Notes: a model not told the origin generated them from the letters alone. A stretch of 64,000 nt of DNA from Plasmodium coatneyi (GCF_001680005.1 NC_033562.1:1550001-1614000), one strand, 5' to 3'. Shown: positions 1-13,782, counted from the first letter of the stretch. Translations and numbers: made by a program.

Positions 1-912
1 ATTTAGCATAGGTGAAGTAGGGGATTTGTCACCTTGTGAAGTGGCCTGCAAAGCCATACTCTGAAATGGGTTTATATTACTTTTTGCAAAAGGACTTACA
101 CTGGAGGAAAATCCGCCACTAAATGTTAATTTGTTACTGTTGTTATTGTTGTTATTTGGTTTGTTGTTACCGAAACCGCCTAAAGAATTTGCATTCGACG
201 AGTTGGCAAATATCTGTTTGGCTGCCTCTAACTGTTCCTTCGAAAATAAACCTCCACCTTCTGTGCTACGATCATCATTTAGTTGACTTCCTAACGCAAT
301 GGAGCTGCCTAGGGTACTTTGCTTGAACATACTGGAACCACCACTGTTCAGGTTATTTCCTACCAGGCTCCTCGTAAAACCTGGATAAACATCCTTCTTC
401 GCTGCACTAAACAAATTTTGATTAAAGGTGTTCGTGGATGTGTTCGCATTAGGGCTGGAAGTAGCGCTACCGAAGAGGCTATTATTTTTATTTAAATCGT
501 TGGTATTGTTTGAAAAAAGGGAATTCCCTTTATTCATGTTATCCTGTGAGTTGAGTGTGTTCCCAAAAAGGTTACTGCTTTTATTCGTGCCGTCCTGATT
601 GTTCATGGCGTTACTGCCGAAGAAGCCGTTATTTTTTAGTAGACTTGTTTGGCCACTCATACTGTTGTTGAAGAGTCCACCGCTACTACCCATGTTATTC
701 ATATTGTTATTGGTGCTGCTTTGGTTTAACGCATTCTGACCTGCTAGGTTGTTACCAAAAAAGTTGGAGTTTCCCAAATTGTTGTTGGGCATGCTCCACA
801 TGTTCGTTGCGTTTGCATTCTGTCCATTGTTATTAAGCGCGTTGCTCTTCCCGAATAGGTTGTTCTTATCCTCATTATTGTTATTACTACCATTATTGTT
901 GTTGAAGAACAT
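1..912 (-). CDS. FG-repeat nucleoporin, N-terminal part (runs off left edge)
   Basis: The reverse frame is open from an ATG at 910-912 (context AAAATG, typical of Plasmodium starts) to base 1 without a stop, giving 304 codons. The protein is Asn/Ser/Gly-rich with scattered phenylalanine-glycine motifs: NLFG twice, NFFG, GFFG, SLFG and GGFG, plus related SLFS and GLF variants, in uncharged spacers. This composition is typical of FG nucleoporins, whose disordered repeats line the nuclear pore channel and bind transport receptors. The structured C-terminal anchor (for example an autoproteolytic Nup98-type domain) would lie outside the window, so the exact nucleoporin cannot be named. It may correspond to the NUP100/NSP100-type gene I recall on P. 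falciparum chromosome 9, but that is inference. It is divergent from the helicase gene at 4753. Confidence 0.8.
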   Translation of the reverse strand, partial: MFFNNNNGSNNNNEDKNNLFGKSNALNNNGQNANATNMWSMPNNNLGNSNFFGNNLAGQNALNQSSTNNNMNNMGSSGGLFNNSMSGQTSLLKNNGFFGSNAMNNQDGTNKSSNLFGNTLNSQDNMNKGNSLFSNNTNDLNKNNSLFGSATSSPNANTSTNTFNQNLFSAAKKDVYPGFTRSLVGNNLNSGGSSMFKQSTLGSSIALGSQLNDDRSTEGGGLFSKEQLEAAKQIFANSSNANSLGGFGNNKPNNNNNNSNKLTFSGGFSSSVSPFAKSNINPFQSMALQATSQGDKSPTSPMLN

Positions 913-3900
913 TTTTGCGATGTTCGTGCGGTTGTTATGAAGAGGGATGTGCAACGTGCGGCGGAAAGCTGTTCCCGTCAATGGTCAATGGGGCTCTTTT
1001 TCCTTTTCTTGATTTGTTATGATTGACTTTATGGACTATTCGCAACAATTCTTTGTAACATTCTCGTTCGGGTGGACAAATGTGCTATGGCACAGTGTGA
1101 CGCGGGAATGCAAACTTAGGGCTTGCAGTGAGAGATTAAGCTTGTGGTTGAACGTGCGGCCTCCTCGTCCCCCTTATCTGTTTTCCCTGTTAAGCCCTGC
1201 CCTTTTTAACGCAAATTTCGACCATTTAAAAATACCCTTTTCTTGCCTACCTTCAGTGGGCACTTAAAAAAATTGGTCCTGGCGAAGGATTGTACATTCA
1301 TGAAGATAATATTATGCATATAACATATGTACGACGCGCTATGCAAATTACAAATGTACATAACGCGCAGGACGGCGGTTGGGCCTGGGTATGTGGTCAC
1401 ATAATTTACGCTGCAACGCACAAAAAAAATAATAAAAAAAGAACTGCTGCTTAGGAGATTAATATTTGGATCTGCCTCGGCAAAATGAGTTCATAATTTT
1501 TTTTTTTTTTTTAATTCCAATTATATAGTGCTCATTTGGATAAATATGACGGGGATATGCATATATGTACGTGTATAATTTCTGGGAAATTAAGAAAAGA
1601 AAGGACTAAATGAGGGGAAAAAAAAAACATATACTTATGTGATTTACATATGTACTCGAAGCGGTCTTTTGCAAATGTGATAGTTTAAGTGCGCCTTCAA
1701 AAAAATTCCATTCTCTTTTCCGCGCGAAATGGTGAGGGTGATGTATGTGAAGTGCATGCGCTTCCTTTCACAGAGGGAACATTTTTGGCGCAATTTTAAA
1801 TAGGCTTTATCAAGTAAATTCGTGTATACGTTTGTTGTTAATATGTACACAATTCTGTACGAAGAAGAAGGGAGGGGCGCTTTTTTTTCTTATTAATCTC
1901 TCCTTGCTGAAGGGACTAGCTTACGCGCAGCAAATCGCTTGAGTACAGTTGTGCAATGTTCGAAGGAATATCAGAGAGGGAGAATCATTTCGAAATGTTA
2001 TTTGCATGAAGGTTCATATGTTATACATTTTTTCGCTCTCACGAAATTTAAGGCATTCTCCATTTTTACGCATTTTAACCACCAGCTACAACGCTGATGG
2101 TGTGTTTATATAGAGAATAAAAATACGTATGACATCATTTTTCATATGGCAGAAAGGGGGACAAACAGGCATATTGAATTCAGGTGGTGCCTTCAGCAGT
2201 GAACACTTAATTTGTAGCTATGTGTATATATGCACATTTACGTAACCCACGGTGGGTGTTACATGTGGGAGCTTTTTTTACCCCCTTTGAGCATCTTTTA
2301 CAGAGAAGGAGAAATTCATATGGTGTATACATCCCCCATGGTTATAAATAACTGCAGCATAATTTTGTCATTATGAAGAAGCCCCATTCAGCACGTAAAC
2401 GATATGAATACGTCGCCGAAAGGAGCAGTGCAGCTGCAAACAATGTCTACAATGTAATGTTTGTTGAGGAAGAACAGAGAACTTATTGGCATGTTAGATT
2501 AATAAAGACGGTTGTATTTATGTCCAAACTTTTGGATGTTCCCTCTCCCTGAAAACTGTTGTATGGTGTTTTTTTTCCCCGTACGGGTTTGCTCATTGTG
2601 CTACATTAGTAAGTACAAATGTGCACAAAAAGAGCAAGCATTCATGGTTTTTCCACAAGTAGTGTGTTGTTTTTCATGCGAATTGTTTTATATGTTGAAG
2701 AATAAATGAGGATGAACCGCGTGTAATTTGGTAAACCTGCGTTTTTTTCGGTTGGCGGAAGAATTGCAGCATGGGGGTAACACGTTGGCCGGTTTGTAAT
2801 GCTTTTTTTTACGTCCCTTTCTTTATTTTGCCCTTCTGCGGTTTTATGTGAGGTGTTTCTTTTTCTTTCACACAGCAGCATATGATCTTATCGCACGTTT
2901 ATTTTTCCTAGTTATGGAATTATGCGTGTAGTGTACTCGTTGTACAAACCGGTTCCTTTCAAAACAGTATGTTAAAGAACGTTTTTATTTTTACCTCCTT
3001 CCTTTTTTGAAATGGAAAAATGTGGGTGGAATAAATAGGCAGGCGATGACTGACGTATGATGAAATTGGACACATTTTGAAAATGTATATATATATATAT
3101 CTAGCGGGTGCGTACATATGTGCTTATGTCAGGCCCATTTTCAGAATATCTCTTTTTTGGTCATAGGGGAATGGAACAAGCTAATGGGTTACCTACTCCC
3201 TGTTGCGGCAGGACTGCAACGCAATATACACAGAATTTGTCGACACCATTTATTCATGCAATATAGTCCTCTTTAGAAGTCAGTTTTTACATATTTCCAT
3301 TTTTGCATCCGAAGGTTATGCAAGGGTGACACTTTGAAATGGTACACATGGGAATTTTTTTTTTTTTTTTTGATAGCTAGATTTTATGCAATACGCATTA
3401 ACAACTATGTTTTAAATTGTGGAATGTAGTTTACGCCTTATTCGGTAAAACAAAGGGGGTGAAAAGATGACCTATATATCACCGCATAATGGAATTATTA
3501 CATAATAACATTTACCTGAAGAATTAGATATACAGAAGTGACAAATAATTCGCTACGTGGGTCAGGCGTAAATCCTTCTTTTTTTTTTGGAAACACATAA
3601 TATATCCACTTTTCGTATTTTACGAAAAGTCCCCTTCTGCCCCCACACGTTTTTCCTTTTCTCTGTTTCGGTTTGCATTCTTTTTTTTTTTTTCCCCGCC
3701 ACAAATGAATGAATTATGCTGCGTCCTTATTAGTGCCTCGTGCATTACTTGCGTAAGCTATATGCATACTATGTATAACATATGTATAGATTTTTTTTTT
3801 TTTTTTCTTCTTTTTTTTGGTAAAGAAATTTCCACTGTTAACCGCAGAACTAAGAACGTCACGTGCCACTTAAAATATGAACCTTAAAGATTTGCATCAC

Positions 3901-4752
3901 ATAAATACAGCCATGTAGGAAGAAAAAAATAAATAAAAGAAAAGAAAAGAAAGTGTTCAATTTGTATAATTAATGAGCGGTAATATTTTTATATAATGAT
4001 ACTGATAATAAGTATATTACAAAAAAGAACAAAAAGAGGTTGCCTTTAAGGCATACCATGCTATTTCATCGAAAGGAACAAACTTTTACATGAGATTCTT
4101 GTAAGCACAGAACAGGAAAAAGAAAGAGAAAAAAACAATATAGAGAACAAAAGGGAATGTGATAAAAGAATTGCAAAGATAAATAAAGTGAAGGAGCAAG
4201 AATGCATGTTACCATAAATACTGTTCATATTTGTACATAATTTTGCATTTGCATTATTGAAGTTTATGTAGCGCCACGTAAACGTTCATTTGAAGTTTAT
4301 CGAGTGTTCTGCGTGCATTGTACACCCCCACTTCGTGCGCTCTGATTTGTTTGGTGAACAAAACAGTTGATAAGAGCAGAACCACTTTGCAAAATATGCG
4401 AAATGGGAAGCACCTGGTGCGAAGCGAATTCGAGAGAAAGAAGTGACATCGAATGAGTTCCCAGGTTGTGAGATAAGCCTACTCGGCTTTTCGCATGTGT
4501 GTGCACTTATCCCATATGGGCACACAGCCAAATAACTCATATGAGTTTGTCATTAAAACGGTTAGGAGGTTCAGTTCGTAGCACACAATTTATACAGCTC
4601 GTTGCGCTCCTGTTAATTGAGTCAGTTCCCCGGCATACTTCTTCGTGACTGCATGTGCAACCTGGGAGATATGCACATATTGATGCACATACGAAGAAAA
4701 TCGAATAGACGAATACATTTCTACATGCACGACAACCCCAACGGTGTCTAGA
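913..4752. other. Intergenic region between divergent nucleoporin and helicase genes
   Basis: This 3.8 kb stretch holds only short, low-complexity open frames on both strands, with no conserved protein motifs or convincing splice-linked exons. It is rich in poly(T) and poly(A) runs (around 1498-1512, 3356-3370 and 3789-3806) and a short TA microsatellite near 3087-3100. As the space between two divergently transcribed genes it should contain both promoters and long 5' leaders. I could not identify individual promoter elements. Confidence 0.6.
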
Positions 4753-7700
4753 ATGAATTTAGCCAATGATGAATATCGAATTAACAAGCTGCTAGACATG
4801 AAGGACCTACGAATAGCGGAATCTGATGGGAGGAAGAGATACGCATTTTTTAAGGAGTGTACAGAAAATGACCTGAACGATGTAGAAAATGTAGTGAATA
4901 ATAAATCGATAAGTGTAGATACGAAGATAGAAATATTTTATTCAAAATTGCATAGCAAAATATTTGACATTTTTCGAATTGTGGCAGATTATAACTGCTT
5001 GTATATCATAAATGGGGAGGGACTAATCATCCACATCTGTATGTTGTTATCAAAATTTTATTCCTTCGAAAATGAAGAAGATAAAAATATTCTGTCCTTT
5101 AATAATTCTCTAAATATTAGCAGCGCAATTTATTACGTAGAAAAGATACTAAGCGATTTATCTGTGTGTAACTCAAATTTTCACATAATATTTTTCAACA
5201 TTTTTAACATATTTTTCGAGAAAGAGTCTAGCATTTTTAGGAATTATAATTTAGTAAGAAACGCTTTTATCATTCATTGTAAGAAAAATTTGATTCCATT
5301 TTTTATTTTTGACAATTGGTACAATGATAGCAACTACAATTTTTATTTGATAAAGTACAAGCCCCTGTTTATGTTTGTCGAAGATAGTTCGTCCTTTTTG
5401 TATGCGTTTAATAAGTTTTACGTGAGTCCGATTGGGAAGGATGCTAAGGCGAATATATCCAGTGAGAGAGGGGGGGTTCAAAAGAAGGACGGAGAAGCAA
5501 GCACCGGGAAGGGTACAAACTACGAGGAATACATTGTGAAGAAAAGAATTTACGACCACTACAATGAAGAGATAAGGGAGTTGTCCATTTGTTTTTACTT
5601 TCTTCTGATCAATAACATATCGAGGGATATTAAGTGCGTGTTTTTTTATAATTTCGAGTCTGAGAAGAACACTATAAATGCGTTTTCTATAAATTACATG
5701 GGCATCAATTTTAAGGTCCTGGCAATGCTGAATAAGGAGGCGTCTGTTCTGTTTGACAGAAAGTTTTATGGACGGGAAGCAGCTCAGGGGGGAAAGTATG
5801 ACGGGAAGAAGTCAAGCAGGATGACGAAACTTCTTATCACGTCGCATGATATAAAAGATTACGACTTGCTGCATAAAGAGGAGGAAAAGTATAGCGAAGA
5901 GGAACAGCAAATTTTGGAGTCATTTTCAAAGCGGGTTATTCAAAATGGGACAAATTTGAAGAACGTCGTTCTGGGCCTTTTTTACGAGAAGAGCAAAGCG
6001 ATAAAGGGGATAAACGAGCAGAAAAAATGGGACCATTTTGTATTCACCCTGAAGCTCCTTTTTATGCACAATTATTTAATAGAAAAGTTGAACATGAAAA
6101 ATTTATGTGTGTATGACCAGTGTAAGGGCGATAGTGAGGACATTGCAAAAGGAGTAAAAAGCGGTGTAGAACCGTACGTACGGTTGTATTTAGATATATA
6201 CAACTTCGTTTTGAAGACGCTTCAGAAGGATGCCCATTGTGATGCTTTGAAAAGCGCGAAGAACGTCGATTTGTTAAACTTTTTTAATGCTTCCATAGTG
6301 CACAATCTGATCAATTTTGTGTGTTTTAAGTTGAAAAAAAATGTGTACGTTATTGAGCATGAAGATTTTTCATTCGAAGGGAAGAACTTTTTCGAAGGGG
6401 CTTTTAAAAATGTAGTAGGCGATGATGGCATTTCTTTTTTTCCCCTCAATTTTGCATTTCTGAAGGATGATATAAACTTTTTGCAAAAACGGGAAGCGGG
6501 TGATTTGGGGAACCAATCGGAAGAACCAAGTAACAGTGGCAGAAACGCGGGGCAGGAAAAGGGAGGAGAACTCGCCACAGGGAATGAAAAAAACGCACGT
6601 AGCGGTAATGTACCCACAAATGTCAATTTAATAAAAATTAGAAATGATTTTATAGAAACCTTTTTCAGCGTAGAAGATTTAGTAAAGAATGACAAAGTGG
6701 AGGAGGATACAAAAAGGGTGAAAATCAAGTTGAACTTAGTAAACAAATGCGTAGAATATGATAGCGAATTTTTCGAGTTGTCCGGATTGTTGCACATTAG
6801 TGATAGGGAGAGCCTAATGGATATTCTGAAGAGTTACTTTAAAATATCGAGAGATAATCGGGTCCCACTAAACATGAAGGATAAGGACGATAAGTACAAA
6901 TTAAGGCGCCAGCAGAGGGACGAAAAGAGGAAAGCAGTAATCGCAAAGTATTTAAATATCAGTTCGCTACATCATCCTATTGTCATTTCGGAGAATCACC
7001 CCTGGATAAAGTACTACGTTTATACTATCGAAAAATTGTATAACTATTTGAAAGATGAGGAGAAAAAAAATGGAATCAAGTTTAGAATGAAAAGGCTGTT
7101 TGATGGGTCCTCCGATGGGGAAATGAATCAGCTGGAGGGGCAAAGCAAAGGGAGTAAAAAAAAAACGAAGAAAAATAAAAACGACATATTCGAAATTTTG
7201 GATGACTCAAATGAGGATAGCGATTTAGAAAATGATATGAAGCACGAAAGGAGGAATAACAAGGAGGAAAACAAAAAAGGTCGTAATGAAAAAGCAGCTA
7301 AAAAAGGCGGCAAAGCGAATGTAAACACATTAAGCAGGAAAGATGAAATTTTGAAAAAAAAAGAAATGTCAAGTGAGAAGAAAATTTACGAAGTAGACTT
7401 AGAAAGGTACAATGTGTTAGAAGCCAAGGTAAATAAACTGCGAAGCAATAATAGCTACTCAGACATGAACACCTGGTCGCTGGATATCATTTCCGGATTT
7501 AACAGACTAGTAGATGTGTACAATTTTAACAACGTTACAAATTTGATCAAAAGTGTGGAACTGCAAATAAAAATTAGCATAAAGGTTTTAACGAGCATGT
7601 TTGAAATTATCATGTACACGAAATTGAAGAATGTGAAAACGAGCAGGCAGAAATCGGACGCAATTAGGAGCGTCATGCTGATCTACAAATTGACCAACGA

Positions 7701-10700
7701 AATTTTTAACAAATTTAAGGAAAATTTGAGCGAAAAGGATATAGTACAACTACAAACAGTGTTGCTATCACTAGGGTTCAAGAATAGCAGTTATAATTTG
7801 TTCGAAGAGTACGTAAAAGTAAGGAGGAACCTTTCTAAATTGTCTGGAGAGGGAGGAGGAGAAGAAGAGGCAGATGAAGGTAATGTAGGCTCTGCGAAAG
7901 TGGGAAAAGGAAATGAAAAGAACAAACTGAAAGATAGTGCAACATTGAATGATAAGAAAAAAGGAGCGAAACAAAGTGGCAACCAAGGAAAGAGCAAGGG
8001 GGGAAAGAAAGCGAACGAGATGGACGCACAGAATGATGGAAGCGGGTCCAAACAGGGCAAGCATAAAGAAGGGGGAAAAGATGCACAAGATATTTATAAG
8101 TACAAACTGGAGTCTGTTCAACATTATAGTGAACTAAAAATAGATGAGAAGAAGGAACACGAATTTCAGTTGTATTATATGTACTACTTGTTAGATAGAA
8201 CAACTGGTAATATAAAGGACAAGCGAGTGCTGTTCACCCTGGACACTTGGCAATATAACATTTTAAATTTGGTGGATAGGAGGAAGAGCATTTTAGTTTC
8301 GTGCCCCACAAGTAGTGGTAAAACATTTATTTGCTACTACGTAATGGACAAGGTGCTACGATTAAACAACGACAGTGTGGTTGTGTATGTAGCTCCTAAC
8401 GACACTTTGGCATTTCAAATTTATCATGAAGTCAATGGAAGATTTAGCACCAAGGGGTACTCAAAATATGGGGGAAATAAATTATGTTCCTATATGACGG
8501 ATAAATATGCAGAGGAAAATGCGTTAGATGCTCAGATAGTCATCGTTTTACCGACTGTGTTTGAAAATATTTTACTTTCCGGATATGCTGTAAATGATGA
8601 AAATTCAAATTTGAATGTGTCCAAATTTATTAGCCGAATTGAGTACATCATTTTTGATGAAATCCACTGTATAGGAGATAAGGAATTTTATGGCGCACAG
8701 ATAGAGAATATTATCCATTTGTGTAATGCGCCCTTTTTGGCCCTATCGGCAACGATAGGTAATATAAAATATTTTTACTCCTGGCTGCAGAACGTGATGA
8801 TGAAGAAGGGAAAAGGGGAACAGGACTTGCACTTAATAAAATTTTACGAGCGTTTTTCAGACTTAATTTTGTACGTGTACACGAACAATAATTTGCACCA
8901 CCTGAACCCGTTGGCTTGCTTCAATTTTAGGGACATTTTGTATAAGGGGATCAATAAAGATTTTTATTGTAACCCTAGGGAGATTTACGAAATTATAATT
9001 GTGCTGTTCGAGTTGGCGAGGAAGAATAACTTCTACCACCTGGTGGAATTTTTAGAACCTTCTTTTTATTTCCAGTACACGAGGTGTATAAACAAAAAGC
9101 AGTTCATTTATTATATGCACACTGTGAAGGAGACCATCGTTTACTTGATTCAAAATAAATACATCTCCAATTTGGACTACGATATGTTCATACACATTTT
9201 GCTGTCGAATTATATGAAGAACACTGAGTGGGTGAAGGACGAGGGGGGTAATGAGGGGGTTAACGAGGAGGCACCCAAGAAGGAATCGTCGAAAAGCACC
9301 CCAAGCAGTAGCGCCACGAAACACCTGTACAGCAAAAGTACGCAGGAAGTTGTTCCAAAGCAGCAGCTTTTCCAGGAACTGTACAAAAGTGTTGTACTGG
9401 ACAAGAAGTACATAATGAACAAGTCACATGACTTGGTGAAGTACACCGAAACGGTAAACACGGAACAGGAATATCTAGACAGCAGTAAATTGATAGAATT
9501 ATTAAAGCAGTTAGAACAGATTAACTTCCTCCCATGTATTGTATTCAACTTTGAAAGAAAGGAGCTTGAAGATATGACTATAAATCTGATTAACGAACTT
9601 ATGAAAAGACAACATGATAAATATTACGGAGATGAAGAAAGGACTTTTAACACCAAGATGGAAAATAAAATGAGACAAGAAAGGTACGAAAATTTGCTCA
9701 AACAGAGAGAAATATTGTTAAAAATGAAGACTGTTTCGCGTAATCAGAGATTGGAACAAAATATGGATAAGGAATATTTGGACATGCTCAATGAGGAGGA
9801 GATCCCAGAACCACCAGTCGACGTTTCGGAAGAATATGACGGAGACTTCTACTTTTGTAACAGGAAAGTCTACATTAATTATGTTACCGAGATAGAGGAT
9901 TTGATCAGAGAAGCGGAAAGAGCCATCGAAGGAAGGAAGTACAAATCTGTGCTAATCGAAGGAATGAAAAGGGGAATAGGCCTACATTATGAAGTACTGC
10001 CTTACAAATTTACTATCATTGTGGAGTCCCTATTTAGATTAGGATATATTAAAATTATTTTTAGCAATAAGAATTTATCGCTAGGTATTAATATACCTTG
10101 TAAATCTATCATTTTTGCTGGACATACTTTCGAACTAAATTCAGTCATGTTTAAACAGACCTCTGGAAGAGCAGGAAGAAGAGGGTTCGATTTGTATGGA
10201 AATATTATCATATGGAATATTAACTTTAAAAATTTAAGCAGATTAATTACATCCCCTCTGCAGACCTTGTCAGGTTCCTATGCTGTGAATTTTACAAACA
10301 TTTGCAGAAGTATGCTTTTGTACAATTGCTTGAAGAAGAATAAAGACATGGAGGAAATTACGAACAGAAACAAAGCGGTCGTTAATAAGCCCATTAAGAA
10401 GAAGAAGAAAGATGAAACCATGACTGTTGCTGAGAAGGAAGAGATATTTGAGAAAAACAGAATTATTAATGTAAATTTTTTTACCCGAATTAATGGTATC
10501 CTAAGCGTTTTTTACAATTCGTTGTATTATGTAAATGCCTTTCAACATTGGGGGGATGGCAACGGGGATGATAAAACGAGCTCTCATTTTTCGGAACGTG
10601 TGACTATGGCGAAGGGGGGCGCACCAAACCAGCAGGAATTGCAAAATGGGAATTTAGCGCAGAATGACATTTCTTCCTCCGCTGATGCGGCACACGTGGG

Positions 10701-12238
10701 GAATGAGAAGAACCCCATAGTTGAAACGACTGAATTGTTGAATTACCACCCGAGCGAATTCGATCTTCAGAAGGAGAAAACCAATGCGCTGAAAAAATAC
10801 GTGGATAGAAAATACGAATACAACGACTTATGCTGCGAATTTTTAGCCATGAATAAGGGGAAGGGAAGTGAAGTAAAGGAAGGAGAAAAACACTTAAAGG
10901 AGTTGTGCTTCAGAATTAAAGCCCACTTTTTAATGTTTATAAACATTTTGGTCGAGATGGAAGCAATAGATGAAGAGTGCAATATAATAAATATGACCGA
11001 GCTAGCCATATTTTTAAAAAAAGAATGTGACAACAATTTAATATTAACCTACTTGTTAGTGAAAAGGGTATTACATAACATTGTTGGAGATGGCACATTT
11101 TTAGGCTCCTCTGTTGGTATGATTCCGCTGCAAAAAATAATTGACCGTGTAACATTTGAGAAGAATTATTCACGTAATGTTTTGGTGGACGATTCTGCAA
11201 GGGGGCAATTCATTTTGTTATTTATTCTTTCCCATTTTATTAATAAAATAAAAGAAAACAAAATAGCCTTGACGAAGGTGCTAATAAATTTCCATTGTAA
11301 AGTTAGAACTAAGTTGGAGTTGTTCAGCTCCACGTATTTCCCCTTATTGCACATTTTGCCTGCCCCTGTGAGGAAGCATATAAAGAACATTGAAGGTGTT
11401 TTGTTAAGGTACCTCATGAATTACTCCTTGCTCGTTTTAGCAAAATTAAATCTGTTGCAGAGGAAGAAGACGTACTTACTGCCCTACACCCAACTGTACA
11501 TTTTCGAGCAGCACCCATCACTCCATTTGAGGGAGATATTTCAGGAGGGTCATTCCGAGTATTTGGCCTTTTATCAGGAGAAGGTTAGGAAAAGAGAGTG
11601 ATCATTGACACAGTGTGGTTTGAATGTGTTATATATTCCGGAGTGAAAATTTACTCCCCCGCTTTAGCGATCATGCATGTTTCCAATTGGGTCGAAAAAA
11701 AGGGAAGCAAGACGAATATGGCATTTTTTTTTTTTTTTTTCTCATTTTAACCATTTATTCTTTTTTTCCTTTTTTGCAGCTCCGAGAGTACAAAGTAAGA
11801 TCACCCTTCTTGGCTTCCCTATACCATTGTGACAATTTCGAAACGGTAGATGAACTGCTTTACACGTCCATATTGGACTTAGATATAAGGAAGAACATGA
11901 TTCCAGATATTGGAGAGGATTACATTTCCTTTTTTAAATTCGAAGATGACGTAATAAAAGAGGAAAAGGTGTGCTTGAAGAATTCGTACATTTTGGATTA
12001 TTTTATTCATGGCAAATATAACGTACTGAGGAGCAAGAATGACTTGGGTCAGTATAGCTGGTACATAGTGGATCGATTTATCCAGGCATTAAATAACATC
12101 GAACACTTTTTGCATGGAGTGAAGAAGGATAGTCTGTTGCTATCGTCCGACGTTTTTTACACGTACCTGAACACCTTGAAGGACGTTTTGGAGAAGTACT
12201 TCAAGTCGATTAATTCTGCGCAGGCGCAGAATGATTAG
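4753..12238 (+). CDS. Ski2-like / DDX60-like DEAD/DEAH-box RNA helicase, two exons
   Basis: Exons are 4753-11583 and 11780-12238, about 2,429 residues. The donor AAG|GTTAGG and the acceptor TTTTTTGCAG keep the frame; without splicing the frame stops at 11601 and loses 152 residues. ATG 4753 is the first in-frame ATG after a stop at 4681-4683. Helicase motifs: motif I TSSGKT (residues 1186-1191), motif Ia VVYVAPNDTLA, motif II DEIH (1302-1305), motif III SAT (about 1333), motif V SLGINIP, motif VI QTSGRAGRRG (1802-1811). The DEIH box and the SLGINIP/QTSGRAGRRG pair are those of Ski2-like superfamily 2 helicases. The very long N-terminal region (about 1,150 residues) and large size resemble DDX60-type members, so the role is probably ATP-driven RNA remodelling; the substrate is unknown. 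Lys/Glu/Gly-rich insertions lie near residues 780-870 and 1030-1110, and another interrupts the C-terminal region. A syntenic P. falciparum chromosome 9 helicase is likely. Confidence 0.9.
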
Positions 12239-12919
12239 CAATGTGCTGAGGCGATCTTGTAAAGGATAAGTTAAATGGGTTGAACGGGTTCGAGAGGGGG
12301 GCACGTTAGTACATTGAATACCCCAATTTTGTTACATATTGCCACACACTGCAACAATTTGCCTCACTTTTCCACGGCGCATGGTGTGATTTATAGTGTT
12401 ACTCATTCTTTTCTATTTTGACAAATTGTGATGTCACGCATGAGAGGGTACCTATTCGCATGTCGCCATTTTCGCAGCCATTGCGTGCACGCTGCATGGA
12501 TGCAAGATTGCTAATTTATTTTGTGTGTATATATCATTAGCGCTTTTTTCTAAAGCCGTGTTAGTAATTTACCTTATTAACATAAAATCCAATTTAAGAG
12601 ACTTTTAAAAATGTATATTAATAAAATTCCTTCTTTTTTTTCTTTCTGTTGTATATATTTTTTTGGACTATTATTTCACCCAAAAAGGGTTTACAAAATT
12701 GTCATTGTGTGGCTGAGGCCTCTTAGAGATGCTCCCAAAAGATGGGAAACTCAGAAAGGTGTTTTTTTTTTTTTTTATAAAACTTTTCACATGGAAAAAA
12801 GGTGCTACTGCTGCGCTTGTTTGAAGGGGTGTCAAGTTGTCTGTGCTTATATTCCTTATGTAAGTTTGTTCAAGGGCAAAAAAAAAAAAAAAAAAAAGGA
12901 CACAACTAAGTGTGCTCAT

Positions 12920-12954
<35 letters not shown>

Positions 12955-12955
12955 C
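12920..12955. repeat. Compound TA/TG microsatellite
   Basis: A pure (TA)n tract continues directly into (TG)n and then two TCTG-like units. It is a simple-sequence repeat in the 3' intergenic space, with no coding role visible. Confidence 0.85.
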
Positions 12956-13335
12956 TGTCTGTACAGTGCAACAGCACAATGTGCAAGCGCACTCGTGTGA
13001 AATAGGTGCCTTTTGATGAGACAGAAAAAAGGGGTTACTGGGCTACTTAGCGCAGTGGCTGTTGGACAAAATAAACCTACACAGGTATGTACATGCATGT
13101 ACGTAACTACTTCGTGATGTGCAAAAGGGAGAACATACGATTGGTCCATTTTGTGCCAACAAATTAAGAACAGATGGATGTTTAGGGTGATGCATTAAGT
13201 GAGTACACTGAAATGGGGTGGAAAACAAAAAGGGGCAACATGTGTCTGTATGGGCATTCAAATAGACGCACTACGCAAGAACGACACGTTGTTCCTTTAC
13301 TTTCAACACTACAAGTGCAACAAAAAAAACGTAAA

Positions 13336-13336
<1 letters not shown>

Positions 13337-13366
<30 letters not shown>
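13337..13366. repeat. Poly(A) tract, about 30 bases
   Basis: An uninterrupted A run lies between the convergent helicase and kinase genes. It may be length-polymorphic and prone to sequencing error. Confidence 0.9.
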
Positions 13367-13368
<2 letters not shown>

Positions 13369-13782
13369 AGCGTAAGTGTGTACAAAGTTATGCACAACTT
13401 CTAACTACAAAAAATATGTACCGCAGAATGCACGTTTCATTTATGCATTGAAACACATAGGAATTGCGATCGGGGGCTACATACACATATATGTCCACAT
13501 ACAATGAAGGAAAAAAAAAAATGGAAAAAATTAAATTATATAAAAACTTAATTCTGTAAACGTAAAAAAAAGTAAAGAAATCTTCATTATTATGGATCAC
13601 ACAAATGTTCGTGGCGGATTTTTGGCATTCTTTATGATCCTTTATCCACTTGGAATATTCAAAACGAAAAAAGAGCTAATAAAATGGGTAAGAGGGCAAA
13701 GAAGGGTGCGAAATTTACTTCAACAAGGTAACTGCAAGTTCGGTTATATTATATGTGCAACTGTCACGGATTGGAAGACACT

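Larger units (their letters stand above)
12239..13782. other. Convergent intergenic region with microsatellites
   Basis: This stretch separates the 3' ends of the helicase (+) and the kinase gene (-), so it should carry both 3' untranslated regions and polyadenylation signals. It contains a poly(A) run of about 19 at 12879-12897, a (TA)n tract passing into (TG)n near 12920-12955, and a 30-base poly(A) run at 13337-13366. The small open frames here translate to homopolymeric, microsatellite-derived peptides and are not credible genes. Confidence 0.6.

Noticed and set aside
11624..12238. Separate small gene after the helicase
   Set aside because: Its first 50 codons cover intron-like poly(T) and stop-prone sequence. 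From 11780 it is in phase with the helicase through good splice signals, so it is the last helicase exon.
12285..12300. GGTTCGAGAGG resembling a tRNA T-loop
   Set aside because: Flanking bases cannot form a T-stem, and no matching acceptor stem or anticodon arm is visible.
12611..13000. 129-codon open frame with Cys/Lys/Tyr-rich peptide
   Set aside because: It is produced by poly(T), poly(A) and TA/TG microsatellites between convergent genes; no domain or splice context.
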